This document shows, one piece after another, positions 51,879 through 60,704 of a stretch of DNA of 64,000 nucleotides. Origin of the DNA: Robiginitalea sediminis (GTDB taxonomy: Bacteria; Bacteroidota; Bacteroidia; Flavobacteriales; Flavobacteriaceae); NCBI RefSeq assembly GCF_002198115.1, contig NZ_NGNR01000003.1, positions 429,546-493,545 on the forward strand, given 5' to 3'. A program made the translations under genes and the position numbers. The first letter of the stretch is position 1, and every line of letters begins with the position of its first letter. The notes beneath the pieces were generated by a model. That model worked only from the letters and a program-made list of their open reading frames with translations. It searched no databases and was not told the DNA's origin.

Positions 51879-53047
51879 GATGCAGCTTTCAGGTAACGGA
51901 CCAGGTAGGCATAACGGATCCCCAGGGCCGCCCAGGCGACCACCAGCAAGGGAGAGAAGGCCTGTACCCCGGCAATCCAGAGGGGAAAACAAAGCCCCAG
52001 CAGCCCCAGCAAGAGGTAGAGGTATTTCCTGGTTTGGGCTCCGGGCCGCTTCTTTCTCAGGAGCAGGAATGCCCAGACGAGGTTGGGCGGGAACGCCCAA
52101 AGCAGGTTGGCATTCCATACCGTGGTGCTGTGGTCGGTAAAAAACCAAAGGAAAAACAAGACTACACCACTGCCGCCACTCAGCAGGAAGAGGGTAAAAT
52201 CCATCCACCGGCTACGGGTGTCGTTCCGGAAATCGATGGTGGTAATGGCCAGGGTAAAGCCCAGCAGTAGCAGGAGCCAGAACAGGGGGGTAGCCGTAAA
52301 ATACAAGGGGTTTTCCGGGTTAGGCAGGTCCAGGATGGTACGCTCGCGCAGCACCAGGGGCTGCCCGGAGAGGGTGGTGTTGTCCATCTGTTCCCGCACG
52401 TAATGCGGCAGGAACATATAGCCTTCCGTCGGGGCTTCCCGGTCTATTTTGGCCCCCAGGGCCAGGTCTATCCCAAAACTGGACCAGCTGTTTCGCTCCA
52501 GGTTTAGTTGGATCAGGTCCCTGTAGGTCCGGTTTCCCGCCAGGTGGTCCGGCCGGAATTCGAGCCCGGGCCCGAGTACCTCCTTCAGCACGTCGGGGAT
52601 TTTGGTCGCGCAGTTTTCGAAGAGGAAATCGTAGGCGTAATAGCGGTTTTCCGGGCGGTTGTTCTCTTCCAGAAAGGCCAGCAGACTGGCGTTCTGCCCG
52701 GCATCCAGGTCCAGCAATTGTTCCTTCACCCACCGGCGCTCCAGCTGGTAGGTATACAGGAAATCCGCAAAGTCTGACTTGCTCAGGGCATACGGGAGCT
52801 TTCCCCTGGCGAATTTCACATAGAAATTGGGGGTGTTGAAATCGAAGGTCCCGTAATTATACACCCAATCGATACCCAGTGCCGGGTCGCGAAGGCGGAA
52901 TGCACTATGCCCGAAGCCGGCATACAGGTCCGTGCCCGGGCCGCAGGTGACCACGCTAAACTGGGCTTGGGGGCTGAGTTGTTGCCCGTACGCTGCCCGG
53001 CTAACCAGGGAGAGGAGCAACAACAGCAGGATTCGGATGTGTTTCAT
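51875..53047 (-). CDS. DUF4105 / Lnb-type membrane protein
   Basis: A 390-residue exported and membrane-anchored protein. The signal ends AAYGQQ, then FSVVTCGPGTDLYAGFGHSAFRL and DPALGIDWVYNYGTFDF, the DUF4105 signature. The N-terminal domain holds the candidate active residues Cys and His in this segment. About five helices follow from about residue 250. Family members were recently linked to lipoprotein N-acylation in Bacteroides (Lnb), where no Lnt exists. If so it would complete triacylation of the many lipoproteins in this window. It overlaps the ABC-F gene (GTGA). Confidence 0.8.
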   Translation of the reverse strand: MKHIRILLLLLLSLVSRAAYGQQLSPQAQFSVVTCGPGTDLYAGFGHSAFRLRDPALGIDWVYNYGTFDFNTPNFYVKFARGKLPYALSKSDFADFLYTYQLERRWVKEQLLDLDAGQNASLLAFLEENNRPENRYYAYDFLFENCATKIPDVLKEVLGPGLEFRPDHLAGNRTYRDLIQLNLERNSWSSFGIDLALGAKIDREAPTEGYMFLPHYVREQMDNTTLSGQPLVLRERTILDLPNPENPLYFTATPLFWLLLLLGFTLAITTIDFRNDTRSRWMDFTLFLLSGGSGVVLFFLWFFTDHSTTVWNANLLWAFPPNLVWAFLLLRKKRPGAQTRKYLYLLLGLLGLCFPLWIAGVQAFSPLLVVAWAALGIRYAYLVRYLKAAS

Positions 53048-53182
53048 AGTGGGATGGCGTCGCCGGGTCAGGGCAAATATCCTAATAATTTAGCAATGCG
53101 CAAGGTGGTACCTTCTGGCAGTACCGGGTAGTCCCAAACCCGGATTTTGTTACATTTACGCTGGTAACCAACTGCCATTCCG

Positions 53183-53917
53183 ATGAGACACCTGCCCAAC
53201 CTTCTGACCCTGCTGAACTTGTTTTTCGGCTCTATAGCTGCCGTTCTTGCGGTGTTAAACCGCCTGGAATGGGCTGCGCTGTTTTTCCTGCTCGGGGTTG
53301 TCTGCGATTTTCTGGATGGGTGGATGGCCCGTATGCTCGGGGTCCAATCCGAACTGGGGGTGCAGCTGGATTCCCTGGCCGACATGGTTACCAGCGGCCT
53401 GGTGCCCGGGTTGGTCATGTGCCAGCTCCTGGGGATGTCCATGAGCGGTGGGTGGAACAACGATGGTTTTTTCCACGCCTTCCCGGACCCCTCCGGGTGG
53501 CTTCCGTTTGGAGGATTGCTCATTACCCTCGGCACCGCCTGGCGCCTGGCGCGGTTCAATATAGACGAGAACCAGGTGAGTTCCTTTATAGGCCTGCCCT
53601 CCCCGGCCAATGCCCTGTGGGTAATTTCCCTCCCCCTCATCCTGATGTATAATGGAAGCGAGGGGACCAATGCCCTGATCCTCAATACCTGGGTGCTGCT
53701 GGGTCTCACGGTCCTCTCTACATTTATGCTCAATGCGCCCATCCGCCTCTTTGCGCTGAAGTTCAAAAGCTGGGGGTTCCGCGAAAATGCAGGCCGCTAC
53801 CTGTTCCTCCTGCTCAGTGCCGTATTGCTGCTGACCCTGCAGTACCTGGCGGTACCGCTGGTCATCATCACTTACGTCTTGTTTTCGCTGGGGATGCGGG
53901 AGAAGGCCGAAGGCTGA
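53183..53917 (+). CDS. pssA: CDP-diacylglycerol--serine O-phosphatidyltransferase
   Basis: A 244-residue polytopic enzyme for the first step of phosphatidylethanolamine synthesis, transferring phosphatidyl from CDP-diacylglycerol to serine. The CDP-alcohol phosphotransferase motif D-x2-D-G-x2-A-R-x8-G-x3-D-x3-D is clear in DFLDGWMARMLGV and GVQLDSLADMV. About seven or eight helices are present. The near-consensus box TACATTTA at 53151-53158 lies 24 bases before the ATG. It is convergent with lptB, with eight bases between stops. Confidence 0.94.
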   Translation: MRHLPNLLTLLNLFFGSIAAVLAVLNRLEWAALFFLLGVVCDFLDGWMARMLGVQSELGVQLDSLADMVTSGLVPGLVMCQLLGMSMSGGWNNDGFFHAFPDPSGWLPFGGLLITLGTAWRLARFNIDENQVSSFIGLPSPANALWVISLPLILMYNGSEGTNALILNTWVLLGLTVLSTFMLNAPIRLFALKFKSWGFRENAGRYLFLLLSAVLLLTLQYLAVPLVIITYVLFSLGMREKAEG

Positions 53918-53925
53918 GCCACCGG

Positions 53926-54666
53926 TCAGGTGAATAGTTTTTTCTTGCGCAGCTCGAAGTTCTGCCCCAGGTACACCTTGCGGACCATTTCGTCCTCGGC
54001 CAGTTCCTCCGGGATGCCGGATTTGAGGATGCCTCCCTCAAACATGAGATAGGAGCGCTCGGTAATAGCCAGGGTCTCCTGCACGTTGTGGTCGGTAATC
54101 AGGATCCCGATATTGCGGTTTTTCAGCTGGGCTACAATGCGCTGGATGTCTTCCACGGCTACCGGGTCTACCCCTGCAAAGGGCTCATCGAGCAGGATGA
54201 ATTTGGGGTCTGTTGCCAGGGCCCGGGCAATTTCGGTCCGCCGGCGTTCGCCCCCGGAGAGCAGGTCCCCCCGGTTTTTTCGGATGTGGCCGATGCCGAA
54301 CTCCTCCAGAAGGCTTTCCATGCGCATATGCTGTTCCTTCTTGCTGAGGTTGGTGAGTTGAAGTACGCTCAGGATATTCTTTTCCACGCTGAGTTTGCGG
54401 AACACCGAGGCCTCCTGTGCAAGGTACCCGATCCCGTGCTGGGCCCTTTTGTACATGGGGAAGGTGGTGATCTCCGTGGTGTCCAGGAAGATGCGTCCGC
54501 CATTGGGTTTTATCAGCCCCACAATCATGTAGAAGGAGGTGGTTTTCCCAGCCCCGTTAGGCCCGAGCAGGCCAACGATTTCGCCCTGGTTTACTTCCAG
54601 GGAAATCCCCTTGACCACTTTGCGGCCCCGGTAGGATTTCATGATATTTTCAGCTCTCAGCTTCAT
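53926..54666 (-). CDS. lptB: Lipopolysaccharide export ABC transporter ATP-binding protein LptB
   Basis: A 246-residue ABC ATPase for LPS transport. Walker A is [14 protein letters not shown], the signature is [16 protein letters not shown], and Walker B is [13 protein letters not shown]. The start gives [19 protein letters not shown] -7 box lies right before the ATG. It should pair with LptF/LptG and LptC encoded elsewhere. It stands downstream of the kdsD-tatC-AhpD-like operon, a common Bacteroidota arrangement that links KDO synthesis to LPS export. Confidence 0.95.
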   Translation of the reverse strand: MKLRAENIMKSYRGRKVVKGISLEVNQGEIVGLLGPNGAGKTTSFYMIVGLIKPNGGRIFLDTTEITTFPMYKRAQHGIGYLAQEASVFRKLSVEKNILSVLQLTNLSKKEQHMRMESLLEEFGIGHIRKNRGDLLSGGERRRTEIARALATDPKFILLDEPFAGVDPVAVEDIQRIVAQLKNRNIGILITDHNVQETLAITERSYLMFEGGILKSGIPEELAEDEMVRKVYLGQNFELRKKKLFT

Positions 54667-54676
54667 GGAAACAGCC

Positions 54677-54684
54677 CAAACTTA
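54677..54684 (-). promoter_or_regulatory. -7 box of lptB
   Basis: Minus-strand TAAGTTTG matches TAnnTTTG and lies ten bases before the lptB ATG at 54666, so lptB can be transcribed on its own. Confidence 0.55.
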
Positions 54685-54719
54685 CATTTTTTTACCACCC
54701 CGCCCTTAGGGGTTGTGAA

Positions 54720-55073
54720 TTATTTAACCCCCTCTGCCTCCAGGGCTTCCCAGAACTCATAGGCCCTCCTGAGGTGGGGGATGACGATGGTCCCGCCCAC
54801 CAGGGTGGCGATCCCCAGGGATTCCATGACCTCCTCTTTGGAGGCCCCTGCCTGGTGCAGGGTCTGGAGGTGGTAGCGGACGCAGTCGTCGCAGCGCAGG
54901 ACGGCCGAGGCCACCAGGCCCAGCAATTCCTTGGTCTTCACATCCAGGGCCCCCGGTGCATAGGCATTGGTGTCCAGGTTGAAGATACGCTTGATGAGTT
55001 TGTTGTTGCCCTCCAGGAGTTTCTCATTCATCCGCTCCCGGTAGGCGTTAAACTGGTCAACGGGGTTGCTCAT
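54720..55073 (-). CDS. Carboxymuconolactone decarboxylase / AhpD-like protein
   Basis: A 117-residue helical protein with the CxxCxxxH motif of AhpD-type peroxidase partners: RCDDCVRYHLQTL near residue 55, followed by GASKEEVMESLGIATLVGG. It is a candidate peroxidase or disulfide-linked redox protein. It overlaps tatC by 17 bases, so it belongs to the kdsD-tatC operon. Its actual substrate is unknown. Confidence 0.92.
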   Translation of the reverse strand: MSNPVDQFNAYRERMNEKLLEGNNKLIKRIFNLDTNAYAPGALDVKTKELLGLVASAVLRCDDCVRYHLQTLHQAGASKEEVMESLGIATLVGGTIVIPHLRRAYEFWEALEAEGVK

Positions 55074-55896
55074 GTGCTTTCTTGGATTTGGCCTCCCGCT
55101 TCAGGACGTAGGAGGAAATGTAAATACTCACCTGGTAGAGGATCAGTACCGGCACGGCCACGATGATCTGGCTGGCCACATCCGGCGGGGTAATCACTGC
55201 GGAGAGGATCAGCACCAGTACCAGGGCAATCTTGCGGTATTTCCGGAGGATTACCGGTGTCACCAGGCCCACCTTCGTAAGGAAGAAGATGATAATGGGC
55301 AGTTCAAACATGATCCCACAGGCGATGACCGAGGCCCGGACCGTGGAGATAAATGAGCTGATGTCGATCTCGTTCTGCACTTCCTGGCTTACCTGGTAGG
55401 TTCCCAGGAAATTGATGGACAGAGGGGCGACCACGTAGTACCCGAAAAGCACCCCCATGAAAAACAGCAAGGAGGCCACCAGGATAAACCCTTTGGAATA
55501 CTTGCGCTCCTTTTCATAAAGCCCCGGGCTTATAAAGCGCCATACTTCCCACAGTACATAAGGGAAGCCCACGATGAATCCTGCCCAGATGGAGGTCCAG
55601 ATGTGGGCGGAAAACTGCCCAGCCATGGTCCTGTTCTGGATGGTGAAGGGCAGGGAATCCGCGCAGAAGGCAGATTCAAAGCCCAGGTTGGTGGCAATCC
55701 GGCAGAACAGGCGGTACGTGGGGAAATCCATCTTCTTGGGTCCGAAGATGATGGTGTCGAATATAAAATCCTTCATCAGGAACGCCACAAGGCCCACGAT
55801 AACCACGGCCATGGTAGAGCGGATCAGGTGCCACCGGAGTTCTTCCAAGTGGTCCAGGAAGGACATTTCATTGGGGTCCTGCGTTCTTCGTGCCAT
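55057..55896 (-). CDS. tatC: Sec-independent protein translocase TatC
   Basis: A 279-residue membrane protein with six predicted helices. The N-terminus has EMSFLDHLEELRWHLIRS (E/D and FxxHLxELR motif), and later come WEVWRFISPGLYEKERKY and FELPIIIFFLTKVGLV, which are classic TatC segments. It forms the Tat receptor with TatA/TatB homologues. It exports folded proteins. Its start overlaps kdsD by one base, and the AhpD-like gene overlaps its end. Confidence 0.96.
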   Translation of the reverse strand: MARRTQDPNEMSFLDHLEELRWHLIRSTMAVVIVGLVAFLMKDFIFDTIIFGPKKMDFPTYRLFCRIATNLGFESAFCADSLPFTIQNRTMAGQFSAHIWTSIWAGFIVGFPYVLWEVWRFISPGLYEKERKYSKGFILVASLLFFMGVLFGYYVVAPLSINFLGTYQVSQEVQNEIDISSFISTVRASVIACGIMFELPIIIFFLTKVGLVTPVILRKYRKIALVLVLILSAVITPPDVASQIIVAVPVLILYQVSIYISSYVLKREAKSKKAHEQPR

Positions 55897-56861
55897 CAGA
55901 GTATGCCTTCCTTAATGAGGTTGTGGATGTGGACAACCCCCACATAGGTCCCGTTTTCGGTGGCCAGGAGCTGGGAGATGTCGTTTTCGCGCATTTGCTT
56001 GAGGGCTTTTACCGCCAGGATGTCTGTTTCCACGGTCTTGGGCGAGGCCGTCATGATATCGCGGGCGCGCAGCTCCCCGATATTGTCGTATTTGTTGAGC
56101 ATCCGCCGGATATCCCCGTCGGTGATGATCCCGGCAATCGCTTCCCCATCCAGGACGGCCGTTACCCCGAGCATCTTGGCGGAAATCTCAAGGATGGCAT
56201 CCTTTACCGGGGTTTCCGGGCTTACCCGGGGCACCTGGTTCTGTGCCACAATATCCGCCACGCGCAGGTAGAGTTTTTTGCCCAGCGTCCCCCCGGGGTG
56301 GTAGCGGGCAAAGTCGCTGCTGCTGAAACCCCTCAGGTCCAGCAGGCATATGGCCAGGGCATCGCCCAGGACCAATTGGGCCGTGGTGCTGGTGGTTGGG
56401 GCCAGGTTGTTGGGGCAGGCTTCCTTCTCCACCTCGGTGTGCAGTACGAAATCGGCCTGCTGGGCCAGGTAGGAATCCTTGTTCCCCGTCATCCCGATCA
56501 GGGGGTTGCCGCCCTGTTTGATCAGGGGGACCAGCATTTTGATTTCCGGGGTGTTCCCGCTTTTGGAGATGCAGATAACCACATCGTCCTGCTGGATGTT
56601 GCCCAGGTCCCCATGGATGGCGTCGGCAGCGTGCATAAAGATGGCCGGCGTGCCCGTGGAGTTCAGGGTTGCCACAATTTTCGAGGCGATGATGGCGCTT
56701 TTGCCAATCCCGCTGATCACCACCCGGCCTTTGGATTTTAGAATGCACCGGACCGCTTCGGCAAAGTCCGCATCCAGTTGGTCCGAAAGGTTCTCCACGG
56801 CTTTGGCTTCCAGGGCGATGGTCTGCCGCGCCATCTCGAGTATTGCCTTGCTGTCCTTCAA
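55896..56861 (-). CDS. kdsD: Arabinose-5-phosphate isomerase, KpsF/GutQ/KdsD family
   Basis: A 321-residue enzyme making D-arabinose 5-phosphate for KDO in LPS. The SIS domain begins near residue 30 with GKGRVVISGIGKSAIIASKI and has MHAADAIHGDLG and CISKSGNTPE. Two CBS domains occupy the C-terminal half (VKDAILEISAKMLGVTAVLD and DILAVKALKQMRENDISQLL). It is the first gene of the leftward kdsD-tatC-AhpD-like operon, with two -7 boxes ahead of it. Confidence 0.95.
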   Translation of the reverse strand: MKDSKAILEMARQTIALEAKAVENLSDQLDADFAEAVRCILKSKGRVVISGIGKSAIIASKIVATLNSTGTPAIFMHAADAIHGDLGNIQQDDVVICISKSGNTPEIKMLVPLIKQGGNPLIGMTGNKDSYLAQQADFVLHTEVEKEACPNNLAPTTSTTAQLVLGDALAICLLDLRGFSSSDFARYHPGGTLGKKLYLRVADIVAQNQVPRVSPETPVKDAILEISAKMLGVTAVLDGEAIAGIITDGDIRRMLNKYDNIGELRARDIMTASPKTVETDILAVKALKQMRENDISQLLATENGTYVGVVHIHNLIKEGIL

Positions 56862-56952
56862 GTTTTTAAGCGCTGATTAGGGTCTGTGTCACCTTCCCAA
56901 AAAGTCCTTAAAAAAAAGCCTTTTTGTAAAAGAATGTTCTATATTTAAGGAA

Positions 56953-56970
56953 CAAAAGTACACAAACTTA
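56953..56970 (-). promoter_or_regulatory. Two overlapping -7 boxes for kdsD-tatC
   Basis: Minus-strand TACTTTTG (56960-56953) and TAAGTTTG (56970-56963), both full TAnnTTTG matches, 10 bases apart and about 92 bases before the kdsD ATG. A TTG at 56997-56995 is 24 bases upstream of the second. This suggests two start sites. Confidence 0.5.
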
Positions 56971-57106
56971 TCAGAAACATTTCCTGGCGATCTGCAATTC
57001 ACATAACCCCACTGCCGCGCAGTTGAAAACCTCCTGTGCCTTGTCTTTTTAGGGGCAATAATCTTCCGGAACTTTCAGGGTTGCAGACCCTATTTCGTAC
57101 TACGCT

Positions 57107-59302
57107 ATGAATGATATTGACCTGAGGGCATCGCTGAAGCGGTATTTTGGCTTTTCACAATTCAAGGGACTACAGGAAGACGTTATCAGCAACGTCGTCC
57201 AGGGGAAGAACACCTTTGTCATTATGCCTACCGGAGGGGGGAAGTCCATGTGCTACCAGCTCCCGGCGCTGATCAAGGAGGGGACCGCTATCGTGGTTTC
57301 CCCCCTTATTGCCCTGATGAAGAACCAGGTGGATGCCATCCGGGGCGTGTCCGATGAAAACGGGATAGCCCATGTGCTGAATTCCTCCCTGACAAAGGGG
57401 GAGGTCAAACAGGTGATGTCGGATATCCGCAACGGGGTCACCAAACTGCTTTATGTGGCGCCGGAGTCTCTCACCAAGGAGGAATATGTGAAATTCCTGC
57501 AGGGGATTACCCTGTCCTTTGTGGCGGTGGACGAAGCCCACTGCATCTCGGAGTGGGGGCACGATTTCCGGCCGGAATACCGGAACCTTAGGGCCATTAT
57601 CAACCGCCTTGGCGATAACATCCCGATGATTGCCCTGACGGCCACCGCAACCCCGAAGGTACAGGAGGACATCCTCAAGAACCTGAACATTACCGATGCC
57701 AAGGTATTCAAAGCCTCCTTTAACCGGCCCAACCTTTTTTACGAGGTGCGGCCCAAGACCAAGAACGTAGATGCGGACATCATCCGCTTTGTAAAGAAAA
57801 ATGCAGGGAAGTCCGGTATAATTTACTGTTTGAGCCGCAAGCGGGTGGAAGAACTCGCGCAGGTACTGCAGGTAAACGGGGTGAGTGCAGTCCCGTACCA
57901 CGCGGGCTTCGATGCCAAGACCCGGGCCAAGTACCAGGATATGTTCCTCATGGAGGAGGTAGACGTGGTGGTGGCCACCATCGCTTTTGGCATGGGGATA
58001 GACAAGCCCGATGTGCGTTATGTAATCCACCACGACATCCCCAAGAGCATCGAGAGCTATTACCAGGAAACCGGGCGTGCCGGCCGGGACGGGGGAGAGG
58101 GCCACTGCCTGGCTTTTTACTCCTATAAGGATGTGGAAAAACTGGAAAAATTTATGGCCGGAAAACCGGTTGCGGAACAGGAAATCGGGAATGCCCTGCT
58201 GCAGGAAATCGTAGCCTATGCCGAAACGTCCATTTCCCGCAGGAAATTCATCCTCCATTATTTCGGGGAGGAATTCGACGAGGTGAACGGGGAAGGGGCC
58301 GATATGGACGACAACGTCCGCAACCCCAAGCCCAAGGAGGAGGCCCGGGACCAGGTGGTCAAAATCCTCAAGGTGGTGCAGCAGACCAAGGAAAAATTCA
58401 AGGCCAAGGAAATCGTGAAAACCCTGGTGGGTTCCACCAACGCGCTTATTGCCTCCCACAAAACCGATGAAAAGGACATCTTCGGGATTGGTGCAGACCA
58501 CGAGAAGGGCTACTGGATGGCCCTTATCCGGCAGCTGCTGGTGGCTCGCCTGCTCCACAAGGAAATCGAACAATACGGCATCCTCCACCTGACCGATGCC
58601 GGCCGGGCGTTCCTGGAATCGCCTGCCTCCTTTATGATGACCAAGGACCATGACTACAGCGGGGAGGAAGAAGCCGCTACCGGGGCCGTGGTCCGGCCCA
58701 AAGCCGGCTCCGGAGACGATACCCTGTTGAAGATGCTCAAGGACCTCAGGCGGAAGGAAGCCCAGAAGCACGGGGTGCCGCCTTATGTGATTTTCCAGGA
58801 CCCCTCACTCGAGGACATGGCCCTGAAATACCCCATCCAGATGGAAGAACTGGTCGGGATTCACGGGGTGGGAGACGGGAAGGCCCGCAAATACGGGAAG
58901 CCCTTTGTGGAGCTTATCCTCCGGTATGTGGAGGACAACAACATCAGCCGCCCGGACGATTTGGTGGTCCGCAGTACCGGGGCCAATTCCGCTTTGAAGC
59001 TCTATATCATCCAGAACATAGACCGCAAGTTACCCCTGGACGATATTGCCGCGGCCAAGGGCCTGGAACTGGACGAACTGGTTAAGGCCATGGAACAGAT
59101 TGTCTTCAGCGGTACCCGCCTGGACCTGGGGTACTATATAGACGAGATCCTGGACGAAGACCAGCAGGAAGAAATCCACGAGTACTTCCTGGAGGCCGAG
59201 ACAGATAATATCGAAGCGGCCGTTAAGGAGTTCGACGGGGAATACGAAGACGAGGAACTCCGCCTCTACCGCCTGAAATTCATGAGCGAAGTAGCCAACT
59301 GA
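57107..59302 (+). CDS. recQ: ATP-dependent DNA helicase RecQ, lacking zinc-binding cysteines
   Basis: A 731-residue helicase. Walker A is MPTGGGKSMCYQLPAL, the DEAH box is VAVDEAHCISEWGHDFRPEYR, motif III is ALTATATPKV, and motif VI is YQETGRAGRDGGEG. The RQC region and a C-terminal HRDC-like domain follow. In the RecQ zinc site, where Escherichia coli has four cysteines, this protein reads ETSISRRKFILHYFGEEF and NGEGADMDDNVR, without cysteines. The same loss is typical, to my knowledge, of flavobacterial RecQ. It acts in DNA recombination and repair. It is divergent from kdsD. Confidence 0.95.
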   Translation: MNDIDLRASLKRYFGFSQFKGLQEDVISNVVQGKNTFVIMPTGGGKSMCYQLPALIKEGTAIVVSPLIALMKNQVDAIRGVSDENGIAHVLNSSLTKGEVKQVMSDIRNGVTKLLYVAPESLTKEEYVKFLQGITLSFVAVDEAHCISEWGHDFRPEYRNLRAIINRLGDNIPMIALTATATPKVQEDILKNLNITDAKVFKASFNRPNLFYEVRPKTKNVDADIIRFVKKNAGKSGIIYCLSRKRVEELAQVLQVNGVSAVPYHAGFDAKTRAKYQDMFLMEEVDVVVATIAFGMGIDKPDVRYVIHHDIPKSIESYYQETGRAGRDGGEGHCLAFYSYKDVEKLEKFMAGKPVAEQEIGNALLQEIVAYAETSISRRKFILHYFGEEFDEVNGEGADMDDNVRNPKPKEEARDQVVKILKVVQQTKEKFKAKEIVKTLVGSTNALIASHKTDEKDIFGIGADHEKGYWMALIRQLLVARLLHKEIEQYGILHLTDAGRAFLESPASFMMTKDHDYSGEEEAATGAVVRPKAGSGDDTLLKMLKDLRRKEAQKHGVPPYVIFQDPSLEDMALKYPIQMEELVGIHGVGDGKARKYGKPFVELILRYVEDNNISRPDDLVVRSTGANSALKLYIIQNIDRKLPLDDIAAAKGLELDELVKAMEQIVFSGTRLDLGYYIDEILDEDQQEEIHEYFLEAETDNIEAAVKEFDGEYEDEELRLYRLKFMSEVAN

Positions 59303-59307
59303 CCCGC

Positions 59308-59709
59308 CTACGGAGCCAGGAACTGAAAGGGGTCCCAGGGCAGGTTTCGCGCCAGGGTAAAAATCCCGATTACCATAAGGATATATCGCGGGGCCCGGGT
59401 GGCCCCCAGGGGGCTTTTGGCCTTTGGGCCTACCCCGGCCAGGTGGGCGCCATGCCAGGCTACCAGGACCAGTGCGGGTAGCAGCAGCAGGTTGTGCCCC
59501 AGGCTTTCGAGCAGGTTCAGGTGGAGCAGGTCGTGCAGGGCCCGCTGGCTCCCGCAGCCGGTGCAGAACCACCCGGTAAGTTGGTAGAACGGGCAGGCGG
59601 GGAAGGCGCCTTGGTGCGGGTCGAAAAAGTAATACAGGGACAGCAGGCCCAGAAGGCCTGCTGTCCCTGCAAGTAGAAAGGACTTCTTTGGAAGGCTAGT
59701 AGCCTGCAT
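59308..59709 (-). CDS. DUF2752 membrane protein
   Basis: A 133-residue protein with about three helices. The DUF2752 signature is FPACPFYQLTGWFCTGCGSQRALHDLLH, with a CxxC-type cysteine group (C-P-F, CTGC). Start ATG 59709 is the one closest to the usual N-terminus (MQATSLPKKSFLLAG). An earlier in-frame ATG at 59751 exists. It overlaps the dispanin gene end (59696) by 14 bases. Function unknown. A second DUF2752 gene stands at 60353-60661, so the family is duplicated within a five-gene block. Confidence 0.85.
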   Translation of the reverse strand: MQATSLPKKSFLLAGTAGLLGLLSLYYFFDPHQGAFPACPFYQLTGWFCTGCGSQRALHDLLHLNLLESLGHNLLLLPALVLVAWHGAHLAGVGPKAKSPLGATRAPRYILMVIGIFTLARNLPWDPFQFLAP

Positions 59710-59983
59710 TTTCCATGATTCCGGCAAAGACCCCGAACCCGATAAGGGCAATATAGAGGATGACCCCGATACCGCCTACCACCAGGCCCACAATCCCCCA
59801 GGTACGGGCATTGCTGGAGTATTTTTCGGCCAGGTCGTATTCTCCCCTCGCGTAGGTCTCGTTTACCTTGGCGGCATAGACGATACTCACTACCCCTGCA
59901 GGGAGGCAACAACAAACGGTACACAGGATGGCCAACACCAGGTAATTATTGGGTTTGGCCGGTTGGTTGCTCAGGTCACTCAT
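59696..59983 (-). CDS. CD225/dispanin-type small membrane protein
   Basis: A 95-residue protein with two predicted helices. The first carries the dispanin-like cysteine group LCTVCCCLPAGVVSIVYAAKV at residues 20-40. The second helix covers about residues 66-90. The family includes eukaryotic IFITM proteins, and bacterial homologues are membrane proteins of unknown function. It sits between the DUF2752 gene and the CCC-motif gene on the same strand, and the gene order suggests a joint role. Confidence 0.85.
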   Translation of the reverse strand: MSDLSNQPAKPNNYLVLAILCTVCCCLPAGVVSIVYAAKVNETYARGEYDLAEKYSSNARTWGIVGLVVGGIGVILYIALIGFGVFAGIMENAGY

Positions 59984-60010
59984 GGTAAAGGTTTACTCGG
60001 GTTTGGGGGA

Positions 60011-60340
60011 TTATTCCATTCCCCATTGCTCTGTCATATTGCGCACTTGTTCCATATAGGCTTCCCACCCGCCCATGCTGTAAATCTGGTAGAGGGCGAA
60101 GAGGAAATACAAGCTTCCGATGGCCACGGCAATGATACAGAGGATCCGGGCGGTTTTCCAGCCACTGTAGTTGGAGTACCCCTCGGGGTTTTCCGCGTAT
60201 TTTTTGGCGTCCGAACGCAGCAGCAACAGGCCTATACCGCCGAAAAGGACGGCCGGGAGGCCCCAGATGCAGCAGCACAGGTAACCGAGGATGGCCAGGA
60301 CGATGGCGATCGTTACATTGGGTAATTTTTGTTGTTCCAT
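60011..60340 (-). CDS. CCC-motif membrane protein
   Basis: A 109-residue protein starting MEQQKLPNVTIAIVLAILGY with LCCCIWGLPAVLFGG at about residues 21-35, two membrane helices, and a third region near 63-87. This matches what is called CCC-motif membrane protein in flavobacteria. It shares the triple-cysteine feature with the dispanin-like neighbour, so it probably has a related origin or is a co-acting subunit. No function known. It lies 27 bases upstream of the dispanin gene and 12 bases downstream of the second DUF2752 gene. Confidence 0.88.
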   Translation of the reverse strand: MEQQKLPNVTIAIVLAILGYLCCCIWGLPAVLFGGIGLLLLRSDAKKYAENPEGYSNYSGWKTARILCIIAVAIGSLYFLFALYQIYSMGGWEAYMEQVRNMTEQWGME

Positions 60341-60352
60341 CAGATTGGGTAT

Positions 60353-60661
60353 TTAGTTGAGGAGTTTAAGTGCAAAATTGATCAGGATGGCACTCACGGT
60401 AAGTATTGCCAGCCAGGAGGTAATACGGGTCCCGTTGGGTACCCTGAAAACCCTGTCTGCCCCCATGAACCCGAAGAGCAGCAACATGGGCAGCAGGCCC
60501 GGGTACATGAGGAAAGATTCCACCACTTCCCCCCGCAGCAGCAGGGCGACGGCCCGCTGTAACCCGCATCCGGGACACTCCATACCCAGGAGCTGCTTGC
60601 TCATACAGGGCAGCATATCGGCTTCGGAGAGGGTGGGTATCGCAAGGGCGTAGAAAGCCAT
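60353..60661 (-). CDS. DUF2752 membrane protein, second copy
   Basis: A 102-residue protein with two or three helices and the DUF2752 signature MSKQLLGMECPGCGLQRAVA at about residues 21-40 (CxxC). It is only loosely similar to the copy at 59308-59709. It is the first gene of the cluster, with the box TAATTTTC (minus strand, 60688-60681, one mismatch to the -7 consensus) just 19 bases before the ATG. The order DUF2752, CCC, dispanin, DUF2752 suggests an operon. Confidence 0.88.
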   Translation of the reverse strand: MAFYALAIPTLSEADMLPCMSKQLLGMECPGCGLQRAVALLLRGEVVESFLMYPGLLPMLLLFGFMGADRVFRVPNGTRITSWLAILTVSAILINFALKLLN

Positions 60662-60692
60662 GGTAAAGCGTTAGTGCTCCGAAAATTACTAT

Positions 60693-60700
60693 TATTTTTG
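60693..60700 (+). promoter_or_regulatory. -7 box of the 63-residue membrane protein gene, four bases before the ATG
   Basis: TATTTTTG matches TAnnTTTG. Four bases separate it from the ATG at 60705, which predicts a leaderless transcript. Confidence 0.55.
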
Positions 60701-60704
60701 AGCA

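Noticed and set aside
57170-58771. A 533-codon open frame on the minus strand opposite recQ
   Set aside because: It is the antisense shadow of recQ, with no domain or start signal.
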